Shown one piece after another: positions 36,353-44,565 of a DNA stretch of 64,000 bases (positions are counted from its first letter, which is position 1; every line of letters begins with the position of its first letter). Position numbers and translations under genes: made by a program. The notes below the pieces were generated by a model that was not told where the DNA came from, searched no databases, and worked only from the letters and a program-made list of their open reading frames with translations. The DNA is from Glycomyces buryatensis (GTDB lineage Bacteria; Actinomycetota; Actinomycetes; Mycobacteriales; Micromonosporaceae): the NCBI RefSeq assembly GCF_004912275.1, contig NZ_STGY01000001.1, forward strand, positions 129,984 to 193,983, read 5' to 3'.

Positions 36353-37099
36353 CTAGTGCGGCACGTACTTCAAGGTCCGCAGCGGTCGTTCGGAGTGCCA
36401 TTGGAAGTGCGCCGCGATCAAACCGGCGGCTTCGGAGCGCTGGCGGCCGTCGGCGGTGGTCGCGTGGCTCCAGTCGCCGATTTCGAGGGCCCGCATGAGC
36501 TCCATCGACGCCGGGGCCGGTACCGAGGCGCCGCCGGGGCGGCAGTTCGCGCATACCGCGCCGCCGGCCGCGACCGAGAAGGCCCGGTGCTCGCCGTCCG
36601 TGCCGCAGGACGCGCACTGTTTCAGCGACGGCGCCCAGCCGGCGCTCTTCATGCCGCGCAACAGGTATGAGTCCATGATCAGCACCGGGGGGAGCGAGGT
36701 CTCGGCGAGCGCGCGGAAGGCGCCGAGGGTCAACTGGAAGACGTCCAGGTCGGCCTGGTGGTCTTCGGGAACGAGCCGTTCGGCGGCCTCGGCGATGACG
36801 CAGGCGGCGGTGTAGGCGGCCCAGTCGCCGCTGATGGCGGCGCCGGGCAGGTGCAGCCCGACCGCCTGGGTGACGGTGTGGAGCTCACCGCGTCCCTCGA
36901 TGAGCTGCAGATCGACGTGCCCGAACGGGGCCAGCCGCGCCCCGAATTTGGACGAGGTGCGCCGCAGCCCCTTGGCGACGGCCCGAAAGCGGCCGCGCTC
37001 GCGGCCCAGGAGCGAAACGATCGAATCGGCCTCGCCGAGCTTGAAGGTACGCAGCACCACCGCGTCGTCGCGGAACAATTTCCGAGTGCTGACCCCCAC
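36353..37099 (-). CDS. recO: DNA repair protein RecO
   Basis: 248 aa. The N-terminal OB fold ([37 protein letters not shown]) is followed by helices and a zinc ribbon ([15 protein letters not shown] ... GAVCANCR) with both CxxC pairs, then the C-terminal LRTLKYVPH. It helps load RecA at gaps. The GTG at 37099 follows TAGGCT by exactly six bases, so it is probably leaderless. Confidence 0.94.
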   Translation of the reverse strand: MGVSTRKLFRDDAVVLRTFKLGEADSIVSLLGRERGRFRAVAKGLRRTSSKFGARLAPFGHVDLQLIEGRGELHTVTQAVGLHLPGAAISGDWAAYTAACVIAEAAERLVPEDHQADLDVFQLTLGAFRALAETSLPPVLIMDSYLLRGMKSAGWAPSLKQCASCGTDGEHRAFSVAAGGAVCANCRPGGASVPAPASMELMRALEIGDWSHATTADGRQRSEAAGLIAAHFQWHSERPLRTLKYVPH

Positions 37100-37192
37100 G
37101 TCGCAAGCCTAGCCCGCCCATATGACACCGCGAGAAATTCATCGGCGAACCGACCGTCGCAATCGAGGCGGCCGTCCCGCCCGATTATCCGG

Positions 37193-37227
37193 TTGAAGCC
37201 CCATCGCACCTCGGATACGCTGCGGCA
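37193..37227 (+). promoter_or_regulatory. Probable leaderless promoter of MOSC gene
   Basis: TTGAAG (37193-37198), a 17-base spacer, TACGCT (37216-37221), then six bases to the GTG at 37228. No ribosome site is present. Confidence 0.6.
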
Positions 37228-37884
37228 GTGCGCATTCTCTCCGTGAACGTCGGCCGGCCCCGCCCCAACGAATGGAAACCCGATACCGAGTTCACCGGTA
37301 TCGACAAGCGACCGGTCACCGGACCGGTCGCCGTCACCGCGCCCGGCCCCAAGGGCGACGGCAGCGTCGGATTGGCGGGCGACAAGGTCGGCGATGTCCG
37401 GAACCACGGCGGCACCACGCAGGCGGTCTACGCGTATTCCCGCGAGGACTACGACCACTTCGAGACCCTGCTCGGGCGCGAGCTGCGCGCGGGCATGTTC
37501 GGCGAGAACCTCACCACCGCGGGCCACGACCTGAGCGAGGCCCGCATCGGCGAGCGCTGGCGCAGCGCCTCCGGGCTGGTTCTCGAAGTGACGTGCGCGC
37601 GAATCCCCTGCGGAACGTTCCGGGGCTGGATCGGCGAGCGCGGCTGGCTGAAGACCTTCACGGAGGAGGCCCGACCCGGCGCCTACCTGAGCGTCATCGA
37701 GCCCGGCGAGGTCGCCGCCGACGAGGAGCTCACGGTGGTCGACCGGCCCGACCACGACGTGACGATCGCGATGTTCTTCAAGGCTTGCATGGGAGAACCC
37801 GAGCTGATCCCGCAGGTCCTGGAGGCCCCGTCACTGGACCCGGCTGAGGCGGCGTTCCTCCGCCGCCGCATGCGCGAATCCTGA
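37228..37884 (+). CDS. MOSC domain protein (YiiM-like)
   Basis: 218 aa. The MOSC fold is shown by GLAGDKVGDVRNHGGTTQAVYAYSREDYDHFE, GMFGENLTTAG and IGERWRSASGLVLEVTCARIPCGTF, whose Cys is the expected molybdenum-cofactor sulfur ligand. YiiM-type proteins handle N-hydroxylated compounds. A C-terminal helical extension follows (residues about 160-218). It starts from a consensus leaderless promoter. Confidence 0.88.
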   Translation: MRILSVNVGRPRPNEWKPDTEFTGIDKRPVTGPVAVTAPGPKGDGSVGLAGDKVGDVRNHGGTTQAVYAYSREDYDHFETLLGRELRAGMFGENLTTAGHDLSEARIGERWRSASGLVLEVTCARIPCGTFRGWIGERGWLKTFTEEARPGAYLSVIEPGEVAADEELTVVDRPDHDVTIAMFFKACMGEPELIPQVLEAPSLDPAEAAFLRRRMRES

Positions 37885-37944
37885 CGCCTCCGAAATCGTC
37901 GGACCCTCGCGCCGCGCCTCCAGAATCGTCGGACCCTCGCGCCA
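37885..37944. repeat. 30-bp direct repeat, two units
   Basis: CGCCTCCGAAATCGTCGGAC... (37885-37914) is repeated at 37915-37944 with 27 of 30 bases identical. The second unit runs into copy 2 of the interspersed repeat, whose left part (GTCGGACCCTC) is thus duplicated. Confidence 0.8.
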
Positions 37945-37993
37945 TCATTGGAACCGGGGGTCCCGAGGGGCCCGATTTGAAGGCAAACGCCAG
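37926..37993 (+). repeat. Interspersed intergenic repeat, copy 2
   Basis: The most diverged of the three copies (22 of 25 bases in the core). It lies between the MOSC gene and the nfi 3' end, in direct orientation, facing copy 3 across nfi. Confidence 0.7.
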
Positions 37994-38051
37994 ACTTGTC
38001 CGCCCCGCCCCGCGCCGTGCCGGTCGTCGACCAAGGCGATGCGGCCCGCGC

Positions 38052-38750
38052 CTATTTGCGGGATTCGGCCAGGAGTTCTCGCCCGAGTCGATCGGCGGCT
38101 CGAATCGGTTCCGGGAGACGGAATTCGGGGGCCATGTCGAGCATCAGGTTCCGTGCCGTGTCCAATGTGCACCGGTGACCCACGGAGACATAGATCGGTT
38201 TCACGTCGTCGCGGGTCCGCAGCGCACAGCCGACGACCTCCTCGCCGGCCTTGATCGCCGTCCACTCGCCTCGGCTGGATCGAGGCTCGGTCACCGGCAG
38301 GTGCGGCGGGTTCTTGGCGACGCCGATCGCGGGCATGTCGAGGACGACGCCGAGATGGCAGGCCAGCCCGAAACGCCTCGGATGGGTAAGCCCGTAGCCG
38401 TCGCAGACGAAGACGTCGGGGAGTATCTTGAGCCCCCCGATCGCCTCGAGCAGGAGCGGGAGCTCCCGGAATGCCAATAGGCCTGGGACGTAAGGGAACT
38501 CGGACCTGCCGCGGGCCACCGACCGTTCGAGCACCTCGAAGTCCCGACGGCGCATGACGACGGCCGTGGCGATCGCCTCGTCGCTGTCCTTGTCGTAGGC
38601 GATATCGAGACCCGCGACCGTCTCGAACTCGTGGCCGTTGTCGGCGACGACCACGCAGCCGGCGAGCTCGGCCTGCAACGCCACCGCCTCGGCCTCGTTC
38701 TTGGGGAGTCGGGCATAGCGCAACCGGTTGCTCATCTCGTCAGCCTTCAC
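38052..38750 (-). CDS. nfi: Endonuclease V (deoxyinosine 3' endonuclease)
   Basis: 232 aa. It cleaves DNA near deoxyinosine. The active-site blocks are GLDIAYDKDSDEAIATAVVM (first catalytic Asp), FVCDGYGLTHPRRFGLACHLGV (second Asp and conserved His/Arg) and GVAKNPPHLPV. GTG at 38750 follows TAGGCT by six bases, suggesting a leaderless transcript; an ATG at 38735 is an alternative. The gene is bracketed by inverted copies of the interspersed repeat. Confidence 0.93.
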   Translation of the reverse strand: MKADEMSNRLRYARLPKNEAEAVALQAELAGCVVVADNGHEFETVAGLDIAYDKDSDEAIATAVVMRRRDFEVLERSVARGRSEFPYVPGLLAFRELPLLLEAIGGLKILPDVFVCDGYGLTHPRRFGLACHLGVVLDMPAIGVAKNPPHLPVTEPRSSRGEWTAIKAGEEVVGCALRTRDDVKPIYVSVGHRCTLDTARNLMLDMAPEFRLPEPIRAADRLGRELLAESRK

Positions 38751-38859
38751 GCCGCAAGCCTAACCATTCGAATAAGTCGGTCCCGAAACTCCCGTCCCCG
38801 CCGACCGAATTGCCGGAGTCGTCACGGCCTGCGAGGACGAGCTCCGCTGCAAGGACGAA

Positions 38860-38928
38860 TCCGGCGCTTGCCTTCAAATCGGACCTGTACGAACCCCCGA
38901 TTACAACGGTGCCTTCGGGGTACGACAT
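38860..38928 (-). repeat. Interspersed intergenic repeat, copy 3 (inverted)
   Basis: Same element as at 9129-9199, on the other strand. Its 25-base core is identical to copy 1. It lies between the divergent nfi and epimerase genes. Confidence 0.75.
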
Positions 38929-38980
38929 GCTCCGGCCCCGGCGGCTCTCGACCGGTGGTGTCCGCTCTCGGTGAACCAGC

Positions 38981-39015
38981 TTGAAATCCATTCGGGCGGC
39001 GGTGATCATCAGGGG
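38981..39015 (+). promoter_or_regulatory. Probable leaderless promoter of the epimerase gene
   Basis: TTGAAA (38981-38986), a 17-base spacer, GATCAT (39004-39009), then six bases to the ATG at 39016. Confidence 0.55.
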
Positions 39016-40029
39016 ATGACTACTCAGCTGCGCGTTCTCATTCTCGGCGGCACCGTGTACCTGTCCAAGGAGGTCGCCCGCCAGGCCGCGGCGCGCGGGC
39101 ACCATGTCACCGTCGCGGCACGCGGGAAGAGCGGCGGACCGCCCGACGGGGTCGAGTTCATCGGCATCGACCGGAGCAGCGCCGAAGGCGTCGAGCCGTT
39201 GCGCGGCAAGGAATTCGACGCCGTCATCGATGTCGCCCGAATCCCCGCGCAGGTCGGTCCGGTGCTCGATGCCCTGGCCGACGGCGCCGCGCATTGGACG
39301 TTCGTCTCCTCGATCTCGGTGTACGCCGATCACTCGAAAGTCGACGAGGCCCTCCTGGAGCCCGCGCCGGACGACTCCGATGACCCCGACGTCGCGTTGT
39401 ACGGCGCTAGCAAGGTCACCTGCGAGAACCTGGTCCGGGAGCGCCTGGGGGACAAGGCGTTCGTCGTGCGTCCGGGACTGGTGTTCGGGCCGCACGACCC
39501 CAATGACCGCTTCGGGTACTGGCCGCTACGCGTGGCCGACGGCGGAGAGATCCTCGCGCCGGGGCGCCCCGAACGGCTGGTCCAGTGGATCGACGTGCGA
39601 AACCTGGCCGCCTGGATCCTGGACGGGGCCGAGCGGCGCCTTTCGGGAACCTTCGACGCCATCACGGACGCGGTCGGGATGGGCGACTTCCTCGACGGCG
39701 TCACCGAATCGCTCCAGGAGCTCGGGGTCGAGGCCCCGGCCCGATTCACGTGGGTCCCCCAGGAATTCCTGCTGGAGCACGGCGTCAATCCGTGGGCCGG
39801 CGTGGAGTCGCTGGGGCTGTGGGTTCCCGAGCCCGACTACGACGGAATGCTGAACCGCCCGGCCGGGCCGGCGGTCGACGCCGGGCTCCGCCTGTCGACA
39901 CTGGCGGAGACGGTCCAGGCCTGGTGGGCGGCCAAGTCCGCAGAGCCGGAACTGGAAGCGAGCCTGTCACCCGAGAAGGAGGCCGAGGTCCTGGCGGCCT
40001 GGCACCTGCACGAATCCGAGCGCGCCTGA
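39016..40029 (+). CDS. NAD-dependent epimerase/dehydratase (extended SDR)
   Basis: 337 aa. A Rossmann start (VLILGGTVYLSKEVARQAAARGHHVTVAARG), VIDVA, the YGASKVTCE active-site motif (Tyr-x3-Lys) and VRPGLVFGPHDPNDRFGYW, typical of atypical or extended SDRs that act on nucleotide sugars or as reductases. Substrate unknown. ATG 39016 was chosen because it is six bases after a -10 hexamer; the GGGG before it is too close to act as a ribosome site. Confidence 0.85.
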   Translation: MTTQLRVLILGGTVYLSKEVARQAAARGHHVTVAARGKSGGPPDGVEFIGIDRSSAEGVEPLRGKEFDAVIDVARIPAQVGPVLDALADGAAHWTFVSSISVYADHSKVDEALLEPAPDDSDDPDVALYGASKVTCENLVRERLGDKAFVVRPGLVFGPHDPNDRFGYWPLRVADGGEILAPGRPERLVQWIDVRNLAAWILDGAERRLSGTFDAITDAVGMGDFLDGVTESLQELGVEAPARFTWVPQEFLLEHGVNPWAGVESLGLWVPEPDYDGMLNRPAGPAVDAGLRLSTLAETVQAWWAAKSAEPELEASLSPEKEAEVLAAWHLHESERA

Positions 40030-40040
40030 TCGATATGCGA

Positions 40041-40068
40041 AACGGCCCCGCCGAAAGGCGGGGCCGTT
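40041..40068. terminator. Terminator, 12-bp stem with GAAA tetraloop
   Basis: AACGGCCCCGCC, GAAA, and the exact complement, between the convergent epimerase gene and the gene ending at 40078. Confidence 0.88.
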
Positions 40069-40077
40069 CTCCGTTCG

Positions 40078-40890
40078 CTATTGGCCGTTGTACGGCGGCT
40101 GGCCAGGGCCTCCCGGTGGCGGATTGGGACCGGCTGGCGGTTGCCCCGGGCCTGCCGGCGGCTGGCCAGGGCCGGGCGGCTGCTGCCCGTAAGGAGGCTG
40201 TCCGGGACCGGCCGGAGGCTGGCCCGGACCGTATGGAGGCTGGCCATACGGCGGCTGACCGTACGGCGGCATCATGCCCGGCTCGTCCTTGCGGAAGAAC
40301 TCGTTCGCGGCGGGGACCGCCAGCAGAATGATGATCACCAGCGAGCCGATCGTGAACAGCAGCACCGAGATCCAGTCCAGCGCCGTCACCCAGGCGGGCG
40401 TGGCCTCGAGCACCGCGTCATTGAGCTCGTCGCTGTAGTCGTCGCCATTGGCCTCGTACGTGAACGACGTGGTGCCGCCACCGCTCAGCTTGCCGATCAG
40501 GCCGCCGAGGCCGCAGCAGGCCAGGGCGATGCCCGACTGCACCCAGCTGAGGATGCGTGCGGGGCGCTTGCCCTTGTTATTGAGCAGGCCGAGCACGATA
40601 TAGAACACCGCGCCCACGATGTAGACGCCCGCCAAGATGACGAACGTGGCCGTGATGATGCCGTCGACCATGTCGGTCGAAGCGCCGGCCAGTTCCGGGT
40701 CGCTCTGGATAGCGTCCACCAACTCGTCCTGTACCGCCCCCTTCACCGCGAAGAAGCCGATCCCGGTCAGGATCAGGGCGGCGGCGGTGATGAACTGCGT
40801 CCACACCACGGCCGTAACGACCCCGGGGCGCGTCCGCGGGCCCGAGGGCTGCGGCTGCTGCGGATAAGGTGGCGCCGGTGGATATGCCAT
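40078..40890 (-). CDS. Multi-pass membrane protein with Gly/Pro/Tyr-rich tail
   Basis: 270 aa. Four hydrophobic segments (about residues 24-47, 70-98, 112-130, 170-195) follow a Pro-rich N-terminus. The C-terminal 75 residues are almost all PPYGQ / GPGQPPAG repeats. The layout matches the four genes at 23-28 kb, though the helices are not clearly homologous. GGAGG lies five bases before the ATG. Function unknown. Confidence 0.78.
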   Translation of the reverse strand: MAYPPAPPYPQQPQPSGPRTRPGVVTAVVWTQFITAAALILTGIGFFAVKGAVQDELVDAIQSDPELAGASTDMVDGIITATFVILAGVYIVGAVFYIVLGLLNNKGKRPARILSWVQSGIALACCGLGGLIGKLSGGGTTSFTYEANGDDYSDELNDAVLEATPAWVTALDWISVLLFTIGSLVIIILLAVPAANEFFRKDEPGMMPPYGQPPYGQPPYGPGQPPAGPGQPPYGQQPPGPGQPPAGPGQPPAGPNPPPGGPGQPPYNGQ

Positions 40891-41025
40891 TGCGTCCTCC
40901 ACTTTCGTAGGTCGGGCTGACTCGTGTCGGGCTCGCCTCATCGTACGAAGTCGCGGGCCCGCCCGCCACCGATCAACGTCTTCACACGCCGACCAGCGAC
41001 TCACGCATCGCCGTGTCCACCGTGG

Positions 41026-42171
41026 TCAGCGCCGCGGTTCCGGGATGAACGGGGGCTTGACGACCCGTGCCCGAATACGATCCTCCCCCGAACCGTCCTC
41101 CAGATGCAACTCCAGTTCGGACCCCGGCCCGAGGTCGGCCTCGATGAGCGCCAAGGCGATGCTCTTGTCCAGCGTCGGCGAATACCCCGCGGACGTCACC
41201 TCGCCGACCTCCCGGCCGCCGTCGTACACCGCGCCGGCCCGCGGGCCGCCCGGTTCGATCACCCTGTCCCCCAGCAATTCGAGACCCCAAAGCCGGTGCG
41301 AGGGACCGGCCGCCTGCTCGATGTCGAGGGCGACCTTGCCGGAGAAGGCCTCCTTGCCCCAGGCCACGGCCCAGCCGAGCCGCGCCTGGTTCGGGGTGAC
41401 GCCACCGATGAGATCGGCGGGAACGCTCGGATAGCCCATCTCGATGCGCAGCTGTTCTCGGGCGCGCAGCCCGCATGGCCGCACCCCCCGGTCCAGCAAC
41501 GCGTCCCACAACCGCCGGGCATCCGCATTGGGCAGGATCAACGTGTAGCCGTCCTCGCCCGAACTCCCCCACCGGTTGACGAACGGGTCTCCCCACTCAT
41601 CCGAGCCGATCTCGAAGGACAGCCGGGAATGGCCGGTCGGCAGCCCCAGCTCGTCCAGGATCGCCCCCGCCTCGGGGCCCTCGACGGCGAAGCACACGTG
41701 GCTGTCGTTGAGGACCCGCACCTCGACTCCGTCCGGCGGAGAGTCCTCAATGGCCATGGCCAGGTCGTACCAGCGGTGCGAACCGCACGTCAGCATGAAT
41801 CCGTCGGCGGTGAACCGGTAGAGGATGAGGTCGGCGAAGATGCCGCCGCGCTCGTCGCACGCCAGGGTGTACTGGCATTTCCCGGGGCCGTCGAGCTGGG
41901 CGACGTCATTGGTGAAAAACCTGTCGAGGGCCCCCGCGGCACCGGACCCCACGACCATGAGCAGACCGGTGTGGGACAGATCGAACATCCCCGCCGCCGA
42001 CCGGACCGCCCGGTGCTCGGCGTCGGGGTCGCCGAAGTGCTCGGGGATGAGGAACCGGCGGTACGCCTCCCCGGTGAAGAGCTCCTCGGAGAACACCGCC
42101 CCCAGTTCCCCATGGCGCGAATGAAGCACGGACTGCCTGGGCGGCTTGGTCTCTTGCGTCTTCTCTGCCAT
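41026..42171 (-). CDS. gcvT: Aminomethyltransferase (GcvT family)
   Basis: 381 aa. The family folate-binding fold: RRFLIPEHFGDPDAEHRAVRSAAGMFDLSH, NDVAQLDGPGKCQYTLACDERGGIFADLILYR, GEDGYTLILPNADARRLWDALL, GLRAREQLRIEMGYPSVPADL, and a C-terminal VTSAGYSPTLDKSIALALI barrel. GcvT is the T-protein of glycine cleavage. No gcvH or gcvP is adjacent, so a standalone related demethylase cannot be excluded. ATG 42171 follows a leaderless-type promoter. Confidence 0.88.
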   Translation of the reverse strand: MAEKTQETKPPRQSVLHSRHGELGAVFSEELFTGEAYRRFLIPEHFGDPDAEHRAVRSAAGMFDLSHTGLLMVVGSGAAGALDRFFTNDVAQLDGPGKCQYTLACDERGGIFADLILYRFTADGFMLTCGSHRWYDLAMAIEDSPPDGVEVRVLNDSHVCFAVEGPEAGAILDELGLPTGHSRLSFEIGSDEWGDPFVNRWGSSGEDGYTLILPNADARRLWDALLDRGVRPCGLRAREQLRIEMGYPSVPADLIGGVTPNQARLGWAVAWGKEAFSGKVALDIEQAAGPSHRLWGLELLGDRVIEPGGPRAGAVYDGGREVGEVTSAGYSPTLDKSIALALIEADLGPGSELELHLEDGSGEDRIRARVVKPPFIPEPRR

Positions 42172-42206
42172 GACCGAACGCTACCTGCGGAACTCGCACC
42201 GATCAA
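42172..42206 (-). promoter_or_regulatory. Probable leaderless promoter of gcvT-like gene
   Basis: Minus strand: TTGATC (42206-42201), a 17-base spacer, TAGCGT (42183-42178), six bases, then ATG at 42171. Confidence 0.6.
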
Positions 42207-42226
42207 CACCCAACGTCGGCACTTGA

Positions 42227-43036
42227 CTACGCGGACGGCGGGCCGAACTCCTCCAGGATGGCCTCGATCGCCTGGGCGACACCGTCTTCGTCGTTCGCCT
42301 CGGTCATGCGGTCGGCGGCCTCCAATGCCTCGGGCTGAGCCCCGGCCACCGCATAGGAACGCCCCGCCCACGTCAGCATCGACACGTCGTTCGGCATGTC
42401 CCCGAAGGCGATCACCGATTCCGGCCCGATCCCCCGCCGCGAGCACCAGTCGGCCAGCGCGGCGCCCTTGTGCACCGCCGCGGCATTGTATTCCAGGATG
42501 GGGAAGCTGCCCCAGGTCCAGCGGACGACGCCGGGGACGGCGATGTCGTCGGAGGCGCGGCGCATCGCGTCGGCACCGGCGGCCTTGTCGAAGAGGCGGT
42601 ATTCGACGACGTGTTCGGCCAGGGCAAGCGCCTCGTCGAGGGTGTCGACCCGGAGCCAGGGTTCTTCGTAGTGGTTGCCGTGGGGTCCGATCAGGGCGGA
42701 GCCGGTCTCGATGGCGAAGGCGGCGTCGGGGAGGACGTGGGTCAGGCGTTCGTGCAGTTCCCGAACAGTGGGGACGGGGATGGTGTGGCGCAGTTCGACT
42801 GCGCCGCTGGCGGGTTCGTAGAAGAGGGCGCCGTTATTGCAGATCGCGGCGTCGACGGCCTCGGCCAGGCCGGGAACGGCTGTGAGTCCGCGCGGCGTCC
42901 GGGCGGTCACCGCCACGACCTTGAAGCCCCGGGCGCGGGCGGCCAGGAGCGCTTTACGGTTCCGTTCGGAGAGGAGCCGGTGTTCGTTGAGAAGGGTGCC
43001 GTCGAGGTCGGTCGCGATCACGCTGTAGTCCTGCAC
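42227..43036 (-). CDS. HAD-superfamily hydrolase (Cof-type phosphatase)
   Basis: 269 aa. HAD motif I VIATDLDGTLLNEH at residues 6-19, motif II VAVTARTPRGL, and motif IV FGDMPNDVSMLTWAG. The cap is the C2b type seen in Cof/YbiV proteins. The family dephosphorylates sugars or cofactors such as FMN and PLP; the substrate is unknown. The GTG at 43036 starts at MQDYSVIATDLDG and is six bases after GATACT. Confidence 0.9.
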   Translation of the reverse strand: MQDYSVIATDLDGTLLNEHRLLSERNRKALLAARARGFKVVAVTARTPRGLTAVPGLAEAVDAAICNNGALFYEPASGAVELRHTIPVPTVRELHERLTHVLPDAAFAIETGSALIGPHGNHYEEPWLRVDTLDEALALAEHVVEYRLFDKAAGADAMRRASDDIAVPGVVRWTWGSFPILEYNAAAVHKGAALADWCSRRGIGPESVIAFGDMPNDVSMLTWAGRSYAVAGAQPEALEAADRMTEANDEDGVAQAIEAILEEFGPPSA

Positions 43037-43131
43037 CCGCCGAGTATCCAGGTTCCACCGGCACGGCCGCAATGCGTTTGGCGGCGGGAAATGCGAATGC
43101 GGGGCGCGAGGGGCGGCCATATGGTTGCCGA

Positions 43132-44016
43132 ATGTCTTCTCTTGGAGCCCTGGCTGAGATCGCCCGGCGGCATGGGGTCGATCCCGGCGACGTCGCCGCC
43201 GTTCCGTCTCAGGGCGTGGCGAACCGGGTCTACTTCCTCGGCGGCGACCTGGTGCTGCGGATCGCGCTCGCGGAGTCCGCCGATGACCTGCGCAAGGAGG
43301 CGGTCGTGATCCCGGCGGCCGTGCGGGCGGGGGTCCGCACTCCAGAGCTGGTGGACTTCGATGACGGCCAGCTCCTGTCGACCCCGTACATGGTTGTGAA
43401 GCGGGCGAAGGGGATCGCGCCCGGCGTCCCGGGCGGGCCGCGGGACCGGCAGTGGCTGGCGCTGTACCGCGAGCTCGGCAGCGAACTATCCATATTGCAC
43501 TCCGGGGTCGATGCTCTGGATGGAGTACCGGTGGACAACGACGCGGACCCGCGGCCGCTCGTGGCGGGGCTGGCCCGCGCCGGGTACCTGAGCACGGATG
43601 TCGCCGACTGGCTCACCGCCTGGTTCGACCGCCTCGATTCGCACCGGCCGCGGGAAGCGCAGGCTCGGTTGATCCACGGCGATGCCAGTCCCACGAATCT
43701 GCTGGCCGACCCGGACTCCAAGCGGCTGAACGCGATCCTGGACTGGGGCGACGCGGCCTGGGCCGATCCGGCGACCGAGTTCGCCAAGCTCCCGCTTCGC
43801 GCCGTCCCGGCGCTGCTGGAGGGCTATCTGGGCGAGTGCGACGAAGCGTGGGCGGCGCGGATCCTGTGGCACCACCTGCATTGGGCGATCGCCCGCCTCC
43901 CGACCCCGGCCGAGCAGGACGCCGCGCACTGGAGCGCCCAGCCCGGCAATCGGCTGCTGGAGATCATGCGGTTCTTCCTGAACGATCCGCCGCTTCCTTG
44001 GCCCGCATTGCGGTAG
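43132..44016 (+). CDS. Phosphotransferase (APH/choline kinase family)
   Basis: 294 aa. A kinase-like fold with the VANRVYFLGGDLVLRIAL ATP-site strand, catalytic LIHGDASPTNLL (HGD-x4-N) and metal-binding ILDWGDAAWADPATEFA (D-W-G-D). The family includes aminoglycoside, homoserine and fructosamine kinases; nothing here fixes a substrate. ATG 43132 is six bases after TATGGT and has no ribosome site. Confidence 0.85.
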   Translation: MSSLGALAEIARRHGVDPGDVAAVPSQGVANRVYFLGGDLVLRIALAESADDLRKEAVVIPAAVRAGVRTPELVDFDDGQLLSTPYMVVKRAKGIAPGVPGGPRDRQWLALYRELGSELSILHSGVDALDGVPVDNDADPRPLVAGLARAGYLSTDVADWLTAWFDRLDSHRPREAQARLIHGDASPTNLLADPDSKRLNAILDWGDAAWADPATEFAKLPLRAVPALLEGYLGECDEAWAARILWHHLHWAIARLPTPAEQDAAHWSAQPGNRLLEIMRFFLNDPPLPWPALR

Positions 44017-44077
44017 GCCCACGGCCTCACGGGCTAAGGGGGTCGCGTCACCGGGGCACCGTCGATAGGATCCGCCC

Positions 44078-44482
44078 ATGAAGGCGAAATTGGAGTGCGT
44101 GGTCCTGGACTGTCCCGACCCGATCGCGCTGGCAGAGTTCTATCGCTCGATCATCGGTGGCACCGTCAATCAGCCGGACCGGCGCTGGACGACCGAGTAC
44201 GGCGACGCGACGCTTCACCTGGAGTCCGGATTCGTGCTGAACTTCCAGCTGGTCGAGGACTACCGGCCTCCGCGATGGCCCGACCCCGCCTTCCCGCAGC
44301 AGTTCCATCTGGACTTCGCGGTCCCGGACCTGGACGAGGCACAGGAGGAGGTGCTGGCCCTGGGGGCGACCCTCCTCGATGACACACAGGGCTGGCGCAC
44401 ACTCGCGGACCCGGTCGGGCATCCCTTCTGCCTGGTCCGGGACTGGTCGCTCTTGCCGGACGACGGCGAAGCGGCCGGCTGA
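44078..44482 (+). CDS. VOC-family (glyoxalase/bleomycin resistance-like) protein
   Basis: 134 aa, one pair of beta-alpha-beta-beta-beta modules. CVVLDCPDPIALAEFYRSIIGG opens the first, and FHLDFAVPDLDEAQEEVLALGATLLDD with DPVGHPFCLVRDW forms the second, as in the VOC fold. Small metal-dependent or resistance proteins share it; function unassigned. ATG is six bases after TAGGAT, again leaderless in layout. Its 3' hairpin lies in a sequence that copies the end of the monooxygenase gene at 46010. Confidence 0.85.
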   Translation: MKAKLECVVLDCPDPIALAEFYRSIIGGTVNQPDRRWTTEYGDATLHLESGFVLNFQLVEDYRPPRWPDPAFPQQFHLDFAVPDLDEAQEEVLALGATLLDDTQGWRTLADPVGHPFCLVRDWSLLPDDGEAAG

Positions 44483-44489
44483 GCAACGG

Positions 44490-44510
44490 CCCGGCCGCGG
44501 CAGGGCCGGG
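44490..44510. terminator. Hairpin terminator after the VOC gene
   Basis: CCCGGCC (44490-44496) pairs with GGCCGGG (44504-44510) across a 7-base loop. It is part of a direct repeat whose other copy holds the monooxygenase terminator. Confidence 0.55.
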
Positions 44511-44556
44511 TCTCGAGGAGTCCCTGGATCGGGCGGAGCGGGACGAAGCGGGCGAC
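44490..44556. repeat. Direct repeat, left copy flanking the ATPase cassette
   Basis: Bases 44501-44540 match 46011-46050 at 39 of 40 positions (AGGGCCGGGTCTCGAGGAGT...). Similarity continues through GGACGAAGCGGGCG after an 11-base gap. The right copy is the 3' end of the flavin monooxygenase gene. Confidence 0.9.
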
Positions 44557-44565
44557 TCTGTCTTC

